NCBI RefSeq assembly: GCF_014650595.1
Contig: NZ_BMVG01000014.1
Coordinates: 62,001-126,000, forward strand
From: Streptomyces alanosinicus
GTDB lineage: Bacteria > Actinomycetota > Actinomycetes > Streptomycetales > Streptomycetaceae
DNA: 64,000 nucleotides
Reading direction: 5' to 3'
Shown here piece after piece: positions 16,656-24,984 of this stretch (within the stretch, counting starts at the first letter, position 1; each line of letters starts with the position of its first letter). A model generated the notes under the pieces. The model saw only the letters and a program-made list of their open reading frames with translations. It searched no databases and was not told where the DNA came from. The position numbers and the translations under genes are program-made.

Positions 16656-17487
16656 CGAGGTCGAGGAGGTGCGGCAGCATCTCCGGGCGCCCGGCGACGA
16701 AGGACCGCCCCGTGTCGGGGCCGCCGTAGCCGCCGCCGAACTCCGCGCCGTCGAGGTGCCGTAGAACGACCCCCGCCTCGCGGGCGAGCAGCGCGCCGGC
16801 GGGGAGGTCGATCGCCTCCGCGCGGTAGCCGACGAAGCCGTCGATGTCGCCTCGGGCGAGCATCGCCCAGGCGACCAGCGGCGCCCACAGCTGGAGCAGG
16901 CGGCGGGAGCGGAGTTCGAGGGTGTGGCGCAGATCGCAGGCGACGGGGTCGTCGCGGGAGACCGCGTGGCCCTGGGTCCAGGCCAGCAGGGGGCCCGCGG
17001 CGGAGAGCGGGCGGGCGCGCGGCGGAACGGCGAGGCGCCCGGCCGGTCCCTGGGCCCCGCCGCCGCGCAGGGCGGACCAGGTACGGCCGGTGAGCGGGTC
17101 ATGGACGACGCCCACGACGGGCGTGTCCTCGACGCAGAGGGCGACCCCGACGACGTAGACGGGCAGGCCGATGACGACGTTGTTACTGCCGTCGAGGGGA
17201 TCGATCAGCCAGGTGCGGCCGCCGCCGTCGCCGGCGAGTTCGCCGGACTCCTCCGCCAGGATCCGGTCGTGCGGGAAGCGGTCCCGGATCCGGCCCACCA
17301 CCAGTTGTTCGGCGGCGACGTCCAGGTCGGTGACGACGTCGCCGAGTTCGCCCTTGGGGCGGGCGGCGAACCCGTCGGGGTAGCGGGACCGCAGCAGCGC
17401 CCCGGCCTCCTCGGCGGCGCCCACGGCCGTACGGCGCTCGACGGCGTAGCCGTCTGCGGAGGAGGACGGGTCAGGGTTCGGGCTCAT
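16513..17487 (-). CDS. Inositol-monophosphatase-family phosphatase
   Basis: This 324-residue protein is a metal-dependent sugar or nucleotide phosphatase of the IMPase/CysQ/FBPase superfamily. LAEESGE carries the first metal Glu. WLIDPLDGSNNVVIG is the family signature near residue 95. A late motif, EAIDLPAGALLAREAG, replaces the usual WDxAAG. The final 45 residues, rich in Thr, Ala, Ser and Pro, are unlike the family and lie antisense to the small CPRC protein. AGGAGG precedes the ATG by six bases. The start overlaps the cupin-like gene end by 17 bases; together with the membrane protein upstream it forms a three-gene unit. The substrate is unknown. Confidence 0.82.
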   Translation of the reverse strand: MSPNPDPSSSADGYAVERRTAVGAAEEAGALLRSRYPDGFAARPKGELGDVVTDLDVAAEQLVVGRIRDRFPHDRILAEESGELAGDGGGRTWLIDPLDGSNNVVIGLPVYVVGVALCVEDTPVVGVVHDPLTGRTWSALRGGGAQGPAGRLAVPPRARPLSAAGPLLAWTQGHAVSRDDPVACDLRHTLELRSRRLLQLWAPLVAWAMLARGDIDGFVGYRAEAIDLPAGALLAREAGVVLRHLDGAEFGGGYGGPDTGRSFVAGRPEMLPHLLDLVSPFSLGTEDTHRGETAPTGPAARRSSAAGTSPSAPRSGHCPGTPPA

Positions 17488-18127
17488 GGATCCTCCTGAG
17501 GGCGGCCCGAGCGATCCGGGCGGTCTGGGTCGCGTCGCACGTCCGGCGGACCATGCGATGCCCGGGGGCGGACGGCGGGCCCAGCGAGAGGTCCACCCGG
17601 CCGGGCAGGGTCCGCCCCAGGACCAGGGTGGCGGTGGGGCGGCCGTCGGGCACCACGCTGGTGTGGAATTCACCCGCGGGGAGGGTGTAGCTCTGGCCGC
17701 GCGCGCTGCTCTGCCGCGCGCCGGGCCGCAGCCGTACCAGGCGCGGGGTGGGCCGCAGTTCGTCGACTCCGGACGGATCGCTGAGGACTTCGAAGACCCG
17801 GTGGGTGGGCTCGCCGGGATCGTCGTGCACGTCCACGCGCCGGTTGTCGAGCCGCCCGTACAGCACGGTGCTGGTCAGGTCCCAGCTGTGGCAGTGCACT
17901 TGGGGCACGGAGTGGTCGGGCTCCGCGTCCGGTGTGCCGAAGACGTGGACGCAGACGCCGTCGTCGCCGTCGCGCAGGACGGGCAGGCAGACGAAGCCCA
18001 GTGGATGGCGTATCGCACGCAGCGCGGCGCGGCCCGAGACGATCCGGTCCAGTTCCGATTCGGCGTGTCGGATCAGCTCGGCGGCGGCGTGCCGCCGGGC
18101 GGCCCGTTCGAGGGCCGGGTAGTCCAT
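17471..18127 (-). CDS. Cupin-like protein of unknown function
   Basis: The 218-residue protein starts with an Ala/Arg-rich helix (LERAARRHAAAELIRHAE) and then shows a beta-rich region with spaced His residues: VHCHSWDLTSTVLYGRL, and later LPAGEFHTSVV. The HxH and later His spacing resembles the metal site of cupin-fold proteins such as thiol dioxygenases, but the match is too weak to name an enzyme. GGAAAGGA lies just before the ATG at 18127. It sits between the membrane protein and the phosphatase, with 31 bases to the first and a 17-base overlap with the second. The arrangement suggests that the three act on one molecule or signal. Confidence 0.6.
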   Translation of the reverse strand: MDYPALERAARRHAAAELIRHAESELDRIVSGRAALRAIRHPLGFVCLPVLRDGDDGVCVHVFGTPDAEPDHSVPQVHCHSWDLTSTVLYGRLDNRRVDVHDDPGEPTHRVFEVLSDPSGVDELRPTPRLVRLRPGARQSSARGQSYTLPAGEFHTSVVPDGRPTATLVLGRTLPGRVDLSLGPPSAPGHRMVRRTCDATQTARIARAALRRIHEPEP

Positions 18128-18158
18128 GTTCCTTTCCCCCTTGGCCGGAACACGGCGC

Positions 18159-19121
18159 TCACCTGCGGTACGGGTTCTCCGCGCGCAGCGCCTTGTCGAT
18201 GATGTCGCCGACGTCACGGTCGGTGAAGCTCGGCGGAAGCGGCAGGCCGAGCCGGTCCAGCAGGCGCCCGACCTCGTCCACGGTGGGGTCGTCGGCGAGC
18301 GGGACGGCCTCGCGCAGATCGAGCTTGACCGCCTGTTCCCGGCTCTGGTGCAGCTCGGTGACGTAGTAGTCGTAGAGCGGCCGGTCCCGCTCGACGCAGA
18401 GGCTGACCCGGCTGGGGTCGTCCTGGGTGATGATCAGGCAGGTGTCGGAGAGGTCGAACCGCAGCGTCGGGGCCACCGAGGACAGATGGACGTCGATCTC
18501 CAGGGTGTCCAGCCGCTGCCGGTGCCAGCAGGCGGCGACGACGGTGGCGTACGCCTCCTTGCGGGTGCGCTCCACGGTCCACTCGGCGAGGCCGCTTCCG
18601 GCGCCCGGCCCGAAGGTGCTGCGGAACCGGGCGTAGGCGGCGCAGACATGGTCGTCGGCGGGGTTGATGATGTCGATCTTCATGCTGAGGGAGCGCCGCT
18701 GCCGCTGGGCTTCGAGCACGCACTCGGGCAGGGTGACGGCCCGCAGATAGGTGCCGGTGCCGCCCTTGAACACCCAGCGGGTGGTGGCGCGCCGGGCCCG
18801 CTCGTGCGCGAGCGCGACCTCGGCGCCGGAGAGCGCGCGCACCATGGCCAGGTCCTCGATGGCCCGGCTGGTCCCGGCGGTCGCGGCGCGCAGGTCGGCC
18901 ATCCGGCGGCGGCGCTCAGTGAGCGAGCCGTACACCAGCGCCGCGAGCACGAGCAGGGTGGCGCCGGAGACGATGTTGTCGTCCATGTTCTGGTTGAGGA
19001 CGTCCATGACCCCGACGACCAGGGCGACGCCGATGGCGACGACCCCGTCCACGTTTCTGAGCGCCCAGGCGATCGCGTTCTCCAGCCGGTGCCCGGCCCC
19101 CTGCGGCGTGCTGCTGGTCAC
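18159..19121 (-). CDS. Membrane-anchored protein of unknown function, first gene of a three-gene unit
   Basis: The 320-residue product has two hydrophobic segments close together near the N-terminus (around VVAIGVALVVGVMDVL and IVSGATLLVLAALVYGSL). A helical linker with many Arg and Ala follows, then a soluble domain of about 230 residues beginning near WVFKGGTGTYLRAVTLPE. Within it, MKIDIINPADDHVCAAYARF and later LIITQDDPSRVSLCVERDRP recall phospholipase-D-like sensor folds seen in some streptomycete regulators, but no HKD motif is visible. The GTG at 19121 has GGGGAGG six bases upstream. The soluble part would face the cytoplasm. Function unknown. Confidence 0.6.
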   Translation of the reverse strand: MTSSTPQGAGHRLENAIAWALRNVDGVVAIGVALVVGVMDVLNQNMDDNIVSGATLLVLAALVYGSLTERRRRMADLRAATAGTSRAIEDLAMVRALSGAEVALAHERARRATTRWVFKGGTGTYLRAVTLPECVLEAQRQRRSLSMKIDIINPADDHVCAAYARFRSTFGPGAGSGLAEWTVERTRKEAYATVVAACWHRQRLDTLEIDVHLSSVAPTLRFDLSDTCLIITQDDPSRVSLCVERDRPLYDYYVTELHQSREQAVKLDLREAVPLADDPTVDEVGRLLDRLGLPLPPSFTDRDVGDIIDKALRAENPYRR

Positions 19122-19302
19122 GAGCACCCTCCCCCGACGGCGGCTTCCATCGTAGGAGCAAGGGCACTTGGTCAGCCATGCGTCAAACCAGCCGAAACAG
19201 GCTCACGACAGATCGGCGGGGGTGGCAACTCCTCGGCGGCGCCTGGCTCCTGTGACGAGCGTCCGACGGGGGAGTGGGCTGAGGACCCCGGCACCGGGAG
19301 GA

Positions 19303-20448
19303 TCACATGCCCGCTCGGGCCGCGCCGTAGGGGCATCCCTTCGGCGCGCTCGTGGTGCGGTGCACGAAGGCCGGCCGCTGGTCGGGGTCCACGGGGTCGT
19401 AGTAGCGGTGGAAGACCGCGGTCGCCCCTCCGGACAGGGGCGGGACGATCCAGCTCCAGTCGGCCGGCACCGGGCGCCCGTGCCGCTTCTCGCGGTCCAC
19501 GTGCGCGAGGAACCGCCGCGACTCGGTGTGGTGGTCGGCCATGCTCACCCCCGCCCGGTCGTAGGAGTGCAGGACCGCCAGGTTCAGCTCGACCAGGGCG
19601 CGGTCCCGCCACAGGGTGCGCTCGTCGCGGGTGTCGAGGCCGAACAGTTCGGCGACGGCGGGCAGCAGGTTGTAGCGGTTGGTGTCGGCGAGATTGCGGG
19701 AGCCGATCTCGGTGCCCATGTACCAGCCGTTGAAGGGCGCGGCCGGGTAGGTGACCCCGCCGATCTCCAGCGACATGTCGCTGACGGCCGGCACCGAGTA
19801 CCAGCGCAGACCGAGGTCGGCGAACCCGGGATGACGCGGATGCGTCAACGGCACCTCCAGCACGGCGTCCTCGGGCACCTCGTAGAACTCCGGGGTCCGG
19901 CCGGGGCCGGGCCGCACCAGCAACGGGAGCACCTCGAAGGGGGTCTCGCCGCCCTTCCAGCCCAGGTCCCTGGCCAGCGCCGCCCGGCGGGTGCTGCGCG
20001 GGTCGTCCGCGTAGCGCACCAGCTGCTCGCCCAGCAGCGTCGCGGCGGGCCGGCCGGGGCGATCGGGGGCGAAGACGCTGATGACCGGCCGGATGCGGCC
20101 TCCGTTGGTCGCGATCCGCAGATGCTCGAAGCACTCACCGGCGATGTCGTCGGGATGCGTGACATGCCGAAGGTCCCGCACGATCAGGTTGTTCCAGTAG
20201 AGCCGGCCTATGCAGCGCGCCGCGTTGCGCCAGGCCACGCGCGCGCCGAACGCCAACTCCGCCGGGGTGTGTTCGTACGTGCCGAAGCGCTCCACCTCCG
20301 CGGCGACCTCCGCGAGCCGTCGGCGCGGATCGCCGGCGCCCGGGGTCTCGGCGGCGAACTGGCGGATGAACACCTCGGCCGCCGTCAGGACGACCTCGTG
20401 CGCCGACGGGCGGCACCGGGCCGGGTCGGACGAAGGGGGGAGTTGCAC
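19303..20448 (-). CDS. nos: Nitric oxide synthase, oxygenase domain only
   Basis: This 381-residue protein is a bacterial nitric oxide synthase, which oxidises arginine to citrulline and NO using heme and a pterin. The heme-ligand Cys is residue 79 in AWRNAARCIGRLYWNN. The substrate pocket is visible in FNGWYMGTEIGSRNLAD, including the Glu that binds the guanidinium group, and DHHTESRRFLAHVDRE follows. Like other bacterial enzymes it lacks a fused reductase, so electrons must come from a separate flavoprotein. The flavohemoglobin-type protein 95 bases upstream on the same strand is an obvious candidate. GGAGAG lies six bases before the GTG at 20448. In plant-pathogenic Streptomyces the homolog supplies NO for thaxtomin nitration; no thaxtomin gene is present here. 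Confidence 0.95.
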   Translation of the reverse strand: MQLPPSSDPARCRPSAHEVVLTAAEVFIRQFAAETPGAGDPRRRLAEVAAEVERFGTYEHTPAELAFGARVAWRNAARCIGRLYWNNLIVRDLRHVTHPDDIAGECFEHLRIATNGGRIRPVISVFAPDRPGRPAATLLGEQLVRYADDPRSTRRAALARDLGWKGGETPFEVLPLLVRPGPGRTPEFYEVPEDAVLEVPLTHPRHPGFADLGLRWYSVPAVSDMSLEIGGVTYPAAPFNGWYMGTEIGSRNLADTNRYNLLPAVAELFGLDTRDERTLWRDRALVELNLAVLHSYDRAGVSMADHHTESRRFLAHVDREKRHGRPVPADWSWIVPPLSGGATAVFHRYYDPVDPDQRPAFVHRTTSAPKGCPYGAARAGM

Positions 20449-20542
20449 CGGATTCTCTCCTGCTCGGGGGCTGCTGCTCACACGGGCGCGGCAAGCGAGT
20501 GGCCGCACGGCCGGGGCCGGATGGGCCGGATGGGCCTGACGC

Positions 20543-21844
20543 TCAGTCCTCGGGCGGTTCCCGCAACCGCCGGGGCAGCAGCGCGGCCTCCAGCGCGGGC
20601 ACGTCGAAGGGGTCGAAGTGGATCCGCTCCTGCGGGATCCCCTGCCGGGCCAGGGTGGCGCTGGCCTGCGTGACCATGTCCACCGGCCCGGAGAGGAACG
20701 CCTCGTGCCGGTACCACGGCCCGAACTCCGTCAGTACCCGCGGCAGGGTGCCCTCCAGCCCCGCAATACGCTCGTGCGACACCGCGGCCCGCACCGAGAG
20801 CCAGTGGTGCCGCTGGGACATCCTGAGCATGTCGTCCAGGCCGTAGAGCTCCTCGGCGGTCCGCGCACCGACGAAGACGTCGACATAGCGCTCTGTCCCG
20901 GTGCGGGCCGCGTCCTCGACCAGGGCCTTGATGGGGGCCATGCCGGTCCCGCCGGCCACGCACACCAGATCCCGGTCGGTACGCGGGTCGAGCGTCATGT
21001 CGCCCTGGGTGGGTCCGAGCCGCACCACGTCCCCGGGCTTCGCGCCGTAGACCAGGCCCTGGCTGACCTGGCCCTGGGCGACCGCACGCACATGGAAGGT
21101 CACGGTGTTGTCCGGGCGCGGGGCGTGCGCGGGCGAGTAGTAGCGCCATGCCTTGGGGTGCCAGGGCGTCTCCACGCTCGCGTACTGGCCCGCCGTGTAC
21201 GGGTAGGGCGCGTCGGGCCGCACGGTGATCTCCGCGATGCCGTGGCCGCGGTGCCGGTGGTGGATGATCTCCGCCTCCCACACCGCGGGCGCCGTGCGTG
21301 CGTCCTCCGCCGCGGCGTGCGTCATCACCTGGGCGACGACGCCGTATCCGTGCGTCCACGCGGCGGCCAGCTCCGGGCTCCACTCCGGGCCGGCGTAGCG
21401 GGCCAGGGCCGCGAGCAGGCACTCGCCCACCGCGGGGTAGTGGCCGTCCAGCGCCCCGAACTTGCGGTGGTCGCGACCGAGCCGGCCGCAGAACCGGATC
21501 AGGTTCTCCGGGTCGTCGACGAGGTCGACGATCTGCAGCAGCCCGCGCAGCAACCGGTCGCGCTGGACGTCCAGGTTGTCCGGGAAGAGCCCGCGCACCT
21601 CGGGGTAGCGGGTGAACAGGATGGCGTAGAAATAGACCGTCATGTCCGCCGCGTACGGGCCGACCACGGCCACGCTCGCGCGCATCAGGGCGACTTCCTC
21701 CGCGGTCAGCGGCACGAGGTCCGGCGGCGGACTCGGCGCCGGGGGCGAGGGAGTGGGAGTGGGAGGAGGGGCTGCTGATTCCGGTGGCTGCGCCGTGGCA
21801 TCCACCGCGTCACGGCGTCCTCTCGACGCACGGGAGAAGATCAC
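20543..21844 (-). CDS. Flavohemoglobin-type protein (globin plus FAD/NAD reductase)
   Basis: The 433-residue protein has an extra Pro-rich N-terminal tail of about 42 residues, then a globin domain (about 48-180). The likely proximal His is residue 126 in GRDHRKFG, with a B10-type Tyr in VYFYAILF and a distal Gln in DVQRDRLL. A ferredoxin-reductase-like FAD domain follows (YTAGQYASVET, WRYYSPAHAP), then an NAD-binding domain (CVAGGTGMAPIKALVE). Flavohemoglobins convert NO and oxygen to nitrate. Placed directly before a nitric oxide synthase, it may remove NO or deliver electrons to the synthase. The GTG start has GGGAGG six bases upstream. Confidence 0.92.
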   Translation of the reverse strand: MIFSRASRGRRDAVDATAQPPESAAPPPTPTPSPPAPSPPPDLVPLTAEEVALMRASVAVVGPYAADMTVYFYAILFTRYPEVRGLFPDNLDVQRDRLLRGLLQIVDLVDDPENLIRFCGRLGRDHRKFGALDGHYPAVGECLLAALARYAGPEWSPELAAAWTHGYGVVAQVMTHAAAEDARTAPAVWEAEIIHHRHRGHGIAEITVRPDAPYPYTAGQYASVETPWHPKAWRYYSPAHAPRPDNTVTFHVRAVAQGQVSQGLVYGAKPGDVVRLGPTQGDMTLDPRTDRDLVCVAGGTGMAPIKALVEDAARTGTERYVDVFVGARTAEELYGLDDMLRMSQRHHWLSVRAAVSHERIAGLEGTLPRVLTEFGPWYRHEAFLSGPVDMVTQASATLARQGIPQERIHFDPFDVPALEAALLPRRLREPPED

Positions 21845-22009
21845 CGGGCGCCTCCCGCTGCAGATCGAATCGTCATCACCATGAAAGAAATTCAGTGTCA
21901 GAGCAGCGGGGAGCGGGCACCGCCATTCGGCTGTGACGCCGTCGCGATACGACGCCAGAGATCAACTCGGCCGCACACGGGCGACTTGGGAACGGGCAGG
22001 AACGCATTC

Positions 22010-22037
22010 ACCCTAATACACAATCTTCACCCGTCAA
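22010..22037 (-). promoter_or_regulatory. Candidate vegetative promoter of the flavohemoglobin-nos operon
   Basis: Read on the minus strand, TTGACG (22037-22032) and TAGGGT (22015-22010) are 16 bases apart, close to the HrdB-type consensus. Transcription would start near 22003 and give a leader of about 155 bases before the GTG at 21844. Confidence 0.45.
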
Positions 22038-22164
22038 CCAAAGGATTGGCACGGCCTCGCCGCCACTCGCGCGCTTTTGCTCCACAGACCGCCGGCGAGA
22101 TATCGGAACTCGCTCCGTATTGTGATCCGAAACCAGTCGCTTTCAGGAGTGCGGTGGATTCAGA

Positions 22165-22183
22165 AGTCATAGCTGGCATGACT
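22165..22183. promoter_or_regulatory. Inverted repeat AGTCAT-N7-ATGACT
   Basis: A perfect six-base inverted repeat with a seven-base spacer stands about 130 bases upstream of the candidate promoter. It could be a regulator site or chance in an AT-richer stretch. Confidence 0.25.
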
Positions 22184-22208
22184 TATGACAGCGTAATACC
22201 ACGTGAAT

Positions 22209-22870
22209 TCACCGGGCTGAAGGTGATCTCTGGCGGTAAATCCGGATATCCGGGGCGGGCGTCGGGCTGGTGGATCGTGCGGAAGCTCCGGAGAGGCCGT
22301 CGTAGTAGCCGCAGTCAAGGTCCTGGACGACCCAGCGCGTGGTCGGGCCGGTGAGCGCGGTGCTGGTGGGGAGGGAGAGCCAGCCGGTCATGCTGATGAC
22401 GGCCGGTCCTGGAGGACCACGGCGACCTTGTCGGTGAGCACGTCGACGGCGGGTTGTGCGGCGGCGGGCGTGGGGACGGCCGTGATCCCGGAGGTGTCGA
22501 CGGGGTGGGCCGGGTCGTCGGCGCCGGGCGCGTCCGACGGCCAGGCGGTGCCGCCGAGCAGGGTCGCGAGGCGCGGGTCGAAGGCCTCCGCGAGCCGTTC
22601 GGCCTCGGGCACCGCGGTGGAGGCGCGGGCCTCGGTCCACCACTTCCGCTCGTCGTCAACAAGGCCTCGACGGGGACGAGGGGGCGGCCCTCCGCGTCGC
22701 AGAGCTGGATGACCGCTCCTTCGGCGGCGGACCGGACCTGGAGGTCGGGACGGGAGCGGGAGAATGTCGGGCGGCAGCCGGCCGATCCGTTCATCGGCGG
22801 ACAGAACGACGTCGGTCCGCTGTCTTTGGCCGAGGGGCGTAATCCCGCTCAATTCCCTGCGCTGTCGCAT
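22209..22870 (-). pseudogene. Degenerate DUF6177-family gene (type VII secretion-associated)
   Basis: Protein-like pieces appear in order but in three different frames: DLQVRSAAEGAVIQLCDAEG, then WWTEARASTAVPEAERLAEA to DVLTDKVAVVLQDRP, then TALTGPTTRWVVQDLDCGYY and DGLSG. Joined, they resemble DUF6177 proteins, which streptomycetes encode beside ESX/type VII secretion genes. At least three frameshifts are needed, and a segment before the last piece appears deleted. No secretion gene is near, so this is an orphan relic. The family assignment rests on memory of its motifs rather than an alignment. Confidence 0.6.
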
Positions 22871-22984
22871 GGCCTCCCGACCGCAGAACTCATCACTGGG
22901 CCGACTCCGTCACTTTTTGGAGCCCTTTCCTTTCGCGCCCTTTGGCGAGGGCGCCGGGACGGGCGACGGCGATAGGATGGCGCG

Positions 22985-23479
22985 GTGGGCAACACCTTCT
23001 ACGGCGATGGCGACGGTCTTTACTTGAGCAACGGCGGCACGGCGGTATTCGTGGACGTCCTGATGCTGGCGGTGACCGATCTCGTGGAGCAGCCGTGGGA
23101 CTACCGCTTCGCCGCCCTCCTCGCGCTGCAGGACCAGAGCATCATGGGGCGGGGAGCGGTCGGCTTCGACCTGGAGGACATCGACTGGGGCGCTTCACCC
23201 GAAGAGCGGGCGCGGAACAAGGACTTCGTCCTCCGCGTCACCGACCTGGCCCTGAACCGGCACCGGTGGGACGAGTTGGACTACGTCCCGGCTTTCGCCG
23301 CGGACTATCTGCGCCGCTTCCGCGCCATGGTGGCCGCGTACACCCCGGCGCCCCGCGGCGACGGGCCGCCCACGGCCTTCCCCGGCCCTGAGGAAGCGGC
23401 GACGGCCTCGTGCGCACGGCACCGTGTACTCAGTGCGCTGCCGTACTGGGAGGGCTGCGTGTTCTGCACGGCGCGGTAG
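22985..23479 (+). CDS. Hypothetical protein, 164 residues
   Basis: The product looks like a compact soluble protein: an N-terminal MGNTFYGDGDGLYLSNGG, helical middle parts with many acidic residues (FDLEDIDWGASPEERARNKD), and a C-terminal segment with Cys at three places ending ALPYWEGCVFCTAR. I do not recognise a family. An AGGA about eight bases before the GTG start supports translation. Its position beside a type VII secretion-associated relic would suit an orphan immunity protein, but this is speculation. The 198 bases after it hold no gene that I can support. Confidence 0.6.
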   Translation: MGNTFYGDGDGLYLSNGGTAVFVDVLMLAVTDLVEQPWDYRFAALLALQDQSIMGRGAVGFDLEDIDWGASPEERARNKDFVLRVTDLALNRHRWDELDYVPAFAADYLRRFRAMVAAYTPAPRGDGPPTAFPGPEEAATASCARHRVLSALPYWEGCVFCTAR

Positions 23480-23676
23480 CGGTGACACCGCCTCGGTCAA
23501 TTCGCCTCTCTGTCCGCGGCGTCCAGCGCCACTCCGTTCTCGACGAAGAACACCCCGCCGCGCTCGTGCAGCACAACGAGCGGCTCACATGCGACGGTCG
23601 ATGAATTCCGGCACTTGATCGCGGGAGTCTCGGTCTCTGTTGCGGGACCGTGCGACTCGTCGCCGGTTCGTGGTGG

Positions 23677-24840
23677 TCACAACCCCACGATCTTGTTCCA
23701 GCGCTTGGCGAACTCCACCCGTTCCGTGGAGGTGATGTCGCGGGCGATGGCGAGGCGCCTGCGCATCGAGCTGTCGGGGAAGATCAGCGGGTTGTCGGCG
23801 AGGGCCGCGGTGTCCTTGTCCGGGGCGGCCGCGAGGACCTCCTTGGCGGCCGGGACCGGGCAGACGTAGTTGACCCAGGCGGCGAGCTTCGCGGCGACCG
23901 CGGGATCGTAGTAGTAGTCGATCAGGCGCTCGGCGTTGGCCTTGTGGCGGGCCCGGTTGGGGATCATCAGGGAGTCCGACCAGAGTTCGGCGCCCTCCTC
24001 GGGGACGACGAAGCGGATGTCGGGATTGTCGGCCTGGAGCTGGATCACATCGCCGGAGTAGGCCTGGCAGGCCAGCACGTCACCGCTGACCAGGTCCTTG
24101 GTGTAGTCGTTGCCCGTGAAGCGGCGGATCTGGCCGCGGCGGATCTGCCGCTCCACCTCGTCGCAGACCGTGTGGAAGTCGGCCGCCGTCCAGCGGGTGA
24201 TGTCCACGCCGTTGCCCTGCATGAGCAGCGCGAAGGACTCGTCCAGGCCGGAGAGAAGGGTCACGCGGCCCTTGAGGTCGCTCGCCCAGAGATCCTTGAC
24301 GTGCCGGATCTCGCGGCCGAGCTTCTTGCGGTTGTAGGCGATGCCGGTGATGCCCGACTGCCAGGGCACGGTGCACAGCCGGCCCTTGTCGAAGGCGGGT
24401 GAGCGCAGCAGCGGGTCCAGGTACTTCGCGACGTTCGGCTGATGGGCGCGGTCCATCTGCTCCACCCAGCCGAGGCGCACGAACCGCGCGCACATCCAGT
24501 CGCTCATGACGATCAGATCGCGGCCGGTCGCCTGGTGGTTCATCAGCGCGGGGCTGATCTTGCCGAAGAACTCGTCGTTGTCGTTGATCTCCTCGACGTA
24601 GTCGACCTTGATCCCGGTGCGCTTCGCGAACGCCTCCAGCGTGGGCCGCCGGTTCGGGTTCTTGTCGTCGGTGTCGATGTACAGCGGCCAGTTCGCCCAG
24701 GTCAGCTTCTTGTCGGCCGCGGACTCGTCGGTGACGGCCCGGTCGCCGGGCGCGACATAGGCGGCCGGCACCCCACAGCCGGCCAGGGCGCCGAGCGCCG
24801 CGGTGCCGCCGAGGGCGCGCAGAAGGGAGCGGCGTGACAT
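23677..24840 (-). CDS. Spermidine/putrescine ABC transporter substrate-binding lipoprotein
   Basis: This 387-residue protein is a full-length PotD-like binding protein. The N-terminus MSRRSLLRALGG, the following hydrophobic run and the lipobox LAGC indicate a Tat-exported lipoprotein. The mature part starts LTWANWPLYIDTDD. It contains EEINDNDEFFGKISPAL and VMSDWMCARFVRLGW, then ACQAYSGDVIQLQADNPDIRF near the ligand pocket, as expected for polyamine binders. The start at 24840 was taken because it begins directly with the Tat motif, although no ribosome site is visible; a GTG at 24870 is possible. No permease genes adjoin it, so it may use a PotABC encoded elsewhere, for example beyond the left edge. 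Confidence 0.88.
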   Translation of the reverse strand: MSRRSLLRALGGTAALGALAGCGVPAAYVAPGDRAVTDESAADKKLTWANWPLYIDTDDKNPNRRPTLEAFAKRTGIKVDYVEEINDNDEFFGKISPALMNHQATGRDLIVMSDWMCARFVRLGWVEQMDRAHQPNVAKYLDPLLRSPAFDKGRLCTVPWQSGITGIAYNRKKLGREIRHVKDLWASDLKGRVTLLSGLDESFALLMQGNGVDITRWTAADFHTVCDEVERQIRRGQIRRFTGNDYTKDLVSGDVLACQAYSGDVIQLQADNPDIRFVVPEEGAELWSDSLMIPNRARHKANAERLIDYYYDPAVAAKLAAWVNYVCPVPAAKEVLAAAPDKDTAALADNPLIFPDSSMRRRLAIARDITSTERVEFAKRWNKIVGL

Positions 24841-24984
24841 CACGGACGTACGAGAGGAAGTCTGGGGCACCACGGAAGGATGCCTGCCCGCCCGCCGGAC
24901 GGACAATCGACGCTGCGTCGAGCATGCCCTCGCCTGTCCGACACCTTGTCGATCCGCGGTGGTCATGCCCCGGTCAGCTCTGGG

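Larger units (their letters stand above)
21845..22208. other. Gene-free region upstream of the flavohemoglobin-nos operon
   Basis: I see no gene in these 364 bases. The sequence is less GC-rich than the surroundings. It holds a promoter-like pair for the operon (22010-22037) and an inverted repeat (22165-22183), both listed separately. Confidence 0.6.

Noticed and set aside
22388..22870. Treating one frame of the DUF6177-like region as an intact gene
   Set aside because: Conserved pieces lie in three different frames, so no single frame gives a full protein.
23474..23490. Small palindrome after the 164-residue hypothetical gene as terminator
   Set aside because: The stem is only five to six bases and is not followed by a T-run, so it is too weak to list.
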